From Prolixibacteraceae bacterium (GTDB lineage Bacteria; Bacteroidota; Bacteroidia; Bacteroidales; Prolixibacteraceae), in the NCBI GenBank assembly GCA_029265875.1, contig JAJUGS010000006.1:1-36454 (forward strand): 36,454 nt of DNA, in the 5' to 3' direction. Position 1 is the first letter of the stretch. Each line of letters begins with the position of its first letter. Of this stretch, positions 31,735 to 36,454 are shown one piece after another. A model generated the notes under the pieces. The model saw nothing but the letters and a program-made list of their open reading frames with translations, had not been told where the DNA came from and did no database searches. Both the position numbers and the translations under genes were made by a program.

Positions 31735-33249
31735 TCATTCCCCCAACATTTCCAAAAGATCGTCGAGATATTTTCTGTCGTTTGAAAGGCGTGGTATTTT
31801 ATTTTGCCCGCCAATTTTTTTACGGGTTTTCATCCAGTTGTAAAACGTTCCCTGAGGTACAGCTTTTACATGTGGACGCTCCAATGTCAGGTTTTTATGG
31901 CGTTTTGCCTCGTAGTCGGAGTTAATGGTTTTCAACGAATTATCAAGCACTGTAATAAAATGTTCAAGATCGTCGGGCGGAGTTTCAAATTCAATAATCC
32001 ACTGGTGGGCGCCTTTCCGGTTATCGCCCATAAAAACCGGGCCTGCCGTGTATTCGTTCACCACTGCCCCGGTATGGTCGCAGGCTATTTTAACTGCTTT
32101 TTCAGCATTGTCAATAATCACTTCCTCGCCAAACGCATTGATAAAATGTTTAGTCCTTCCAGTAATTTTAAATTTAAAAGGGTATTTTCCCGTAAACTTT
32201 ATGGTGTCGCCAATAATGTAACGCCACAACCCGGCATTGGTTGAAATTACGATGGCATAATTCTCGCCCACTTCCACGTCTTTCAGGGTAAGGACCCTCG
32301 GATTTTCCGAACCAAATTCCTTCATTGGGATAAACTCATAAAAAACGCCATAATCCAGCATCAGCAACATGTCTGTTGAATGTGGGCTGTCCTGGATGCC
32401 GAAAAATCCCTCAGAAGCATTGTAGGTTTCCATATAATGCATGTTTTCTGAAGGGAAGATTTTTTTGTACTGCTGCCGGTAAGGTTCAAAATTCACGCCG
32501 CCATGCGCAAAAACTTCCATGTTGGGCCACACTTCCAGGATATTTGATTTCCCGGTTTTTTCAAGAATGCGGTTAAAAAGTACCAGGTACCACGATGGTA
32601 CTCCGGCAAATGAGGTTACATTCTGGTCGAGGGTGGTTTCAATAATTTTCTCTATTTTTTCCTCAAACTCTTCAATCAGTGCAATTTCGGCGCTGGGTAT
32701 ACGCACAAAATCGGCCCAGAAAGGAACATTTTCGATCATAATGGCCGAGAGATCGCCATAAATTGAATTGTTATCCGATCGGTTGATGCGGTGACTGCCA
32801 CCCAGTGTCAGTATTTTTCCCTTTAACACTTTACTGTCGGGGTAATTTTTCAGATAGAGCGTGAAAACATCCTTTGGCCCCCGCAAATGGCACTCTTCAA
32901 GCGATTCTTTGGTAACCGGGATAAACTTGCTTTTATCGCTTGTGGTACCCGACGATTTGGCAAACCAGCGCACTTCACCGGGCCAGAGTACATTCTTTTC
33001 CCCCTCGCGTAATCTTTCAACATACAATTTAATATCGTCGTAGGTTTGCAAAGGCATCGATTTCTGAAAATCCGAAAAATTATCGATTTTATCAAACCCG
33101 TGTGTTTTTCCCCATTCGGTGTCACGGGCCGAATTCACGAGCCGGAATAGTGTTTCAGTCTGTATCTCAAGCGGATGCTCGCGATAAAGTTGAATCTGGT
33201 AAATGCGTTTGAAATTAAGCCATTGAACAACCGAATTAATAAGAGGCAT
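31735..33249 (-). CDS. GH3 auxin-responsive promoter family protein (acyl-adenylating fold)
   Basis: A 504-residue protein of the GH3 family, ANL-superfamily enzymes that in plants conjugate amino acids to jasmonate or auxin via acyl adenylates. The A3-like WFAKSSGTTSDKSKFIPVT loop is clear (about 93-111), with GVPSWYL, the METYNASEGFFGIQ motif, TNAGLWRYIIGDTIKFTG and GEEVIIDNAEKAV. I used the ATG at 33249; a TTG two codons upstream is possible. GH3 proteins are common in Bacteroidota, but their substrates are unknown. No natural partner gene is adjacent; the deoxynucleoside kinase gene starts 45 bases downstream in the same direction. Confidence 0.92.
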   Translation of the reverse strand: MPLINSVVQWLNFKRIYQIQLYREHPLEIQTETLFRLVNSARDTEWGKTHGFDKIDNFSDFQKSMPLQTYDDIKLYVERLREGEKNVLWPGEVRWFAKSSGTTSDKSKFIPVTKESLEECHLRGPKDVFTLYLKNYPDSKVLKGKILTLGGSHRINRSDNNSIYGDLSAIMIENVPFWADFVRIPSAEIALIEEFEEKIEKIIETTLDQNVTSFAGVPSWYLVLFNRILEKTGKSNILEVWPNMEVFAHGGVNFEPYRQQYKKIFPSENMHYMETYNASEGFFGIQDSPHSTDMLLMLDYGVFYEFIPMKEFGSENPRVLTLKDVEVGENYAIVISTNAGLWRYIIGDTIKFTGKYPFKFKITGRTKHFINAFGEEVIIDNAEKAVKIACDHTGAVVNEYTAGPVFMGDNRKGAHQWIIEFETPPDDLEHFITVLDNSLKTINSDYEAKRHKNLTLERPHVKAVPQGTFYNWMKTRKKIGGQNKIPRLSNDRKYLDDLLEMLGE

Positions 33250-33948
33250 GGGCAATTTTTTAAATTTTCAAGTAGCCAAATGTACACGATTTTTTCAAAT
33301 ACTGATTTTCGAAGGTGGTGGAAAAATCTTTGTTAAATACCTGACCCAGGAATCGAACTGATCGATCAAATTATTCAAAATATTTTACTATTTTAAAATA
33401 TCAATTTTCATTTTGTGATCTGTTATTCCATATATCCTTTTGAATCAACCTGAAACTAAATTGTGGTAATTTTGTTTTAGTAATCATAAGAATAAACAAG
33501 AAACTGATATTTTCAGGGACTATCCGGCAGTTTACCGACTTTTTAATTTGAAAAAGATTCCCTAAATTGCTTTAGTAGTAAAATGATGTGGGTACAAAAA
33601 CAATTCCCAGCAATGTTTTTTGAAATATTAAAGAATTGATTTATTGGCGTTTATAATTTAAAAACTCCTTCATAAAAAGTTGTGATTCCAGATCTCTGTC
33701 TGCCCTGATTTTGACAGTTATCAAACGGAGTCCATCAAAAATGAAGAGTCAGGATTGTTGTCGCTGAAAATTAATTATTAAATGAGCATTTATTTTTTAA
33801 AGTTATTAACAACATAACCAAAGGATTAATTGCCTAAGTTAATAACACTGTTTGATAACTTATTCATTATTATTTGTTTATTTATTGATTATTCTGACAA
33901 TTTTCCTATATTTGAAACGCCCGATATACAAAACTAATTGTTAATAAC
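33250..33948. other. AT-rich gap upstream of the PorP/SprF gene
   Basis: No gene, repeat array or RNA could be recognised in this roughly 700-base, strongly AT-rich stretch. The only structure is in its last 150 bases: three copies of the nine-base palindrome-like word GTTAATAAC/GTTATTAAC at 33802-33810 (inverted), 33838-33846 and 33940-33948, and a promoter at 33885-33914. Confidence 0.6.
33885..33914 (+). promoter_or_regulatory. Bacteroidota-type promoter for the PorP/SprF gene
   Basis: TTG at 33885-33887 and TATATTTG at 33907-33914, 19 bases apart, match the Bacteroidota sigma-A consensus TTG - 19 to 21 - TAnnTTTG exactly. The transcript would start near 33921, about 28 bases before the GTG start. 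Confidence 0.7.
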
Positions 33949-34899
33949 GTGAATTACGGAGGTATTCATTATGGAAAACTGACAAAGGTACTTTTCTTTC
34001 TTCTTGTATGGCTGCAAAGTGCAGCACAACAGGATCCTATCTTTACTCAATATATGTACAATGGCCAGGTTATAAACCCGGCCTATGCTGGTATTTGGGA
34101 GAAGGCAGGATTTACTGCACTGGTTCGTGAGCAGTGGGCCGGCATTAACCGGGCACCGCTGACTGAAGCCATTTCAATACACAGTCCGATGTTTAGTGAA
34201 GCGACAGGTATCGGATTAAATATCATCAACGATACTTATGGCAGGGAGCAAAGGCTTTCGGTTCTGGCAGATTATGCCTACGAAGTCAACCTCACCCCCT
34301 GGCGCAGGCTTCGCTTTGGCGTGAAATTCGGTTTTACCAACTACAAAAATCCACTGTCAGAATATCAGTTGTACCCCGATGGCGAATACGACCCTATTTT
34401 TGCGCAGGATGTTGATCTCCGGTTTCTTCCCAACTTTGGAGTGGGTGCATTTCTTTACGAGGATAATTATTATATCGGATTGGCAATTCCTAAAATGGTG
34501 GAAAACGATTTCACCTATAATTATCAGAATTACTCAACGCAATCCGAAATCAGGACCATTTATCTGAACGGCGGTTATGTTTTCTTTTTAGACCCGTTAT
34601 CGAGATTTATTTTTAAACCTACAGCCATGATTAGGTACAGCTTTGGCGCCCCATTTCAGTTCGATCTGGCAGCCAACCTGCTGATTTACGAAAGGTTGTG
34701 GGTAGGATTGATGTTCCGCTCGGGGAATGCAATTTGTGCCACTTCGCAGTTTTTTATCACCAAAAACCTGCGGTTTGGCTTTGCCATGGATATGACTTAT
34801 AACGAAATATACCCGTATCAATATGGAACCTACGAGTTTACATTGGGTTGGGATATGGACTTTTACGGCAGAAGCTATATACGGGCAAAGTACTTTTAA
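33949..34899 (+). CDS. PorP/SprF-family type IX secretion outer-membrane protein
   Basis: A 316-residue outer-membrane barrel protein. A signal peptide covers about 1-27 (LFFLLVWLQSAAQ), directly followed by the family signature QDPIFTQYMYNGQVINPAYAG. The remainder is alternating aromatic strands, ending near ...SYIRAKYF. In flavobacteria SprF is encoded just after the adhesin SprB and helps export or anchor it; here the pair is in the reverse order, with the HYR adhesin after PorP. GTG at 33949 is the only start in frame between an upstream stop and the signal peptide. It has its own promoter. Confidence 0.92.
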   Translation: MNYGGIHYGKLTKVLFFLLVWLQSAAQQDPIFTQYMYNGQVINPAYAGIWEKAGFTALVREQWAGINRAPLTEAISIHSPMFSEATGIGLNIINDTYGREQRLSVLADYAYEVNLTPWRRLRFGVKFGFTNYKNPLSEYQLYPDGEYDPIFAQDVDLRFLPNFGVGAFLYEDNYYIGLAIPKMVENDFTYNYQNYSTQSEIRTIYLNGGYVFFLDPLSRFIFKPTAMIRYSFGAPFQFDLAANLLIYERLWVGLMFRSGNAICATSQFFITKNLRFGFAMDMTYNEIYPYQYGTYEFTLGWDMDFYGRSYIRAKYF

Positions 34900-35326
34900 T
34901 GAATATCAGAAGGTTAGAAGGATAGAAGATTAGAATGAAAATGGGAAAAAGTGAATGGGTAATTGAGTGAATGAGGAAGAAGATGAAAGGGTGAGACATG
35001 AGTAATAAGAAGGGGCAGCCGCGTAGCGGCGAAATATGGGTAGCCCAGGTGAAGCCCGGGGATAAAGCGAAGCCCCGCAACCCGCCCCGTGGTTCAGGGC
35101 AGGAACGATTAAATAAAACAACGATTAAAGAATGATGATTAACAATTTAAAAGGAACAGCCAGCAGCGATGGAAAGTGAGCCAGCAGCCCGGAGAAACAC
35201 CCCCTCCGCTTCGCTCGTCCCCCTTATAAAAGGGGACAAAGGTGAGCCAGAAGCCCACTGCTTTGAATAAGAATAAAAACAAAACAAAAAGAGATTGAAT
35301 GAAACAACTCTACATGGCTTAACAAC
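34900..35326. repeat. gap with an inverted copy of the GGGGCGGGT repeat and simple sequence
   Basis: About 34903-35000 is a purine-rich tract (words such as GAAGGTTAGAAGGATAGAAG), the reverse complement of the ATTCA/TTCATTCA-type words at 27655-27765. 35012-35105 is an inverted copy of the 27151 repeat: on the minus strand, ACGGGGCGGGTTGCGGGGCT, then CCCCGGGCTTCACCTGGGC and TATTTCGCC, then GCCGC-TAC-GCGGC. Near 35218-35242 is a further stem, GTCCCC/GGGGAC. No gene was found; a seven-codon frame (MKQLYMA) begins at 35299. Confidence 0.75.
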
Positions 35327-36454
35327 TTGACTGAACTTAAAAATACCGGCATCGCGGGAATGTTTGTCACCCTTGTGATGGCAGCCTTTCTCAGCTACGG
35401 GGCAACCAGCATTCCTGCCTCTTTGGGAATGGTTTATCAGGTTGTTCCTTCGCCGGATTTTTATGTTTCTGAAAATCCGTCGCTGCCCGACTCTGTAAAA
35501 CCCGATCCCAACGCTCCCCTGAAAGTTGCCTGCCCTGAAGATGTTTCAACCTATACAGACCTGAATGAATGTGTTGCAGATGTAAGTCATGGATTGAGAT
35601 TAGAGGTGCTGGCCGGAAGACTGACTTCATTAACCTGGCAAATGACTGGCGCCACCAATGATGCATCTCCGCGCAATGGCATCAACCAACTTGACAATTA
35701 TGTGTTTAACGAAGGCACCACCACAGTAACCTATACTGCCCGCGACAACAAGGGAAATATACAAACCTGTACATATAATGTTATCGTAAGCGACAACCAG
35801 GTCCCCAAATTTATTTCGGTACCCGGGAACATAACGGTAAATGCCGATGAAGGCGAATGTGGCGCTCATGTTACCTGGGACGAACCCACTTACGAAGACA
35901 ACTGTTCATCGTACGCACAGATCCAGAAACTGGCAACCCACCAATCGGGTGCCTTCTTCCCCATTGGAACCACCCGCGTTACTTATACCCTCGACGATGG
36001 CATTGCGTACAACCTGAACAGCTATACTTTTACCATCACTGTAACCGACAAAGTAAAACCCGTTTTGGTGGCGCCTCAGGATAATACCCTGAGTTGTGGC
36101 GACAAACTGCCGCCCATTTATACAACTTTAAAGACCTTTACCGATGCCGGTGGAACTGCCTATGACAATTGTGCACTTGCAGCCTCCAGCTTTAAATTTG
36201 TAGGCCAAAGCCAGGATGGTTCTGTTTGCCCTTATACAGTTAGCCGTACTTACCAGATCTCCGACAATGCCGGAAATATTACCACCACCGAACAATCCAT
36301 CCGCGTGATGGGCAATGAACCTCAACCTGAAACAGCAGTGGTTGCAGAACCGGTCCAACCCGAAACAAAATCGCTGAAATCGGGGATGTCGGATTATACA
36401 GCCACCAACTCGGGGCCATGGAACGACCCCGCCACATGGGGTAATTCCGGGCCA
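35327..36454 (+). CDS. HYR-domain surface adhesin, N-terminal part (runs off the window)
   Basis: The frame is open from a TGA at 35300 to the window end (over 370 codons). A signal-like helix (GMFVTLVMAAFLSYGATSIPA) is followed by about 40 residues of linker, then at least two HYR (immunoglobulin-like) repeats: GTTTVTYTARDNKGNIQTC, PKFISVPGNITVNADEGECG and RVTYTLDDG are typical strands; a further region with paired Cys follows and the visible end reads GPWNDPATWGN, a motif frequent in Bacteroidota surface proteins. It is likely a T9SS cargo needing the PorP/SprF protein upstream. The start is uncertain: TTG at 35327 gives a charged n-region; the first ATG in frame is 35360; an ATG at 35299 is in another frame and stops after seven codons, so a frameshift may be present. 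Confidence 0.75.
   Translation, partial: MTELKNTGIAGMFVTLVMAAFLSYGATSIPASLGMVYQVVPSPDFYVSENPSLPDSVKPDPNAPLKVACPEDVSTYTDLNECVADVSHGLRLEVLAGRLTSLTWQMTGATNDASPRNGINQLDNYVFNEGTTTVTYTARDNKGNIQTCTYNVIVSDNQVPKFISVPGNITVNADEGECGAHVTWDEPTYEDNCSSYAQIQKLATHQSGAFFPIGTTRVTYTLDDGIAYNLNSYTFTITVTDKVKPVLVAPQDNTLSCGDKLPPIYTTLKTFTDAGGTAYDNCALAASSFKFVGQSQDGSVCPYTVSRTYQISDNAGNITTTEQSIRVMGNEPQPETAVVAEPVQPETKSLKSGMSDYTATNSGPWNDPATWGNSGP

Noticed and set aside
33250-33948. AT-rich gap with GTTAATAAC words as a replication origin
   Set aside because: No DnaA-box cluster (TTATCCACA-type) and no dnaA, dnaN or gidA neighbours.

Overview
The window is bacterial chromosomal DNA from a member of the Bacteroidota, most likely in or near the Marinilabiliales/Prolixibacteraceae (lineage inferred from gene content only). 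Pointers are a PorP/SprF-family type IX secretion protein beside a HYR-domain adhesin, a T9SS sorting-tail protein, a GT117 (DUF2723) membrane protein, LytS/LytTR regulation, a TAnnTTTG-type promoter, DUF4395, DUF2202 and DUF6427-like genes, and gaps full of short palindromic repeats. No rRNA, tRNA, CRISPR array, insertion sequence or prophage was found.

Layout. 1-2265 is the 3' part of a GT117 gene. 2457-6410 (minus) is a tight purD / polytopic membrane protein / carbamoyltransferase operon. 6846-8030 (minus) is a TfoX-like protein and an inositol monophosphatase-family enzyme. 8137-11825 (plus) holds a sialate O-acetylesterase-like lipoprotein, a four-helix-bundle protein and a URO-D/corrinoid methyltransferase-like enzyme. 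12120-15050 (plus) has a secreted protein of unknown function and a LytS/LytTR two-component pair. 15107-15577 (minus) is DUF4395. 15743-18886 (plus) is an ECF sigma / anti-sigma / two Spy-CpxP-like proteins / DUF2202 envelope-stress cluster. 19146-20171 is a membrane acyltransferase and 20415-21206 (minus) a T9SS cargo protein.

21593-29078 (minus) is the most unusual block: a PqqD-like protein, an ATP-grasp ligase, a fold-III PLP decarboxylase, a urea-transporter/M23-peptidase fusion, an outer-membrane barrel with N-terminal TPRs, and a periplasmic TPR protein. The spacing is 6-9 bases or overlapping, except for one 678-base gap holding a 180-base tandem repeat. It looks like a dedicated make-and-move pathway for a small amide, amine or peptide across the envelope; I do not recognise it as a described system.

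29250-33249 holds a collagen-like lipoprotein, a PfkB/adenosine-kinase-like enzyme, a deoxynucleoside kinase and a GH3-family protein. 33949-36454 is a PorP/SprF protein followed by the start of a large HYR adhesin that runs off the window.

The gaps carry at least five kinds of palindromic repeat. Several keep their stems through paired base changes between copies, so the fold appears to be conserved. These elements and the 21593-29078 block are the main points of interest.
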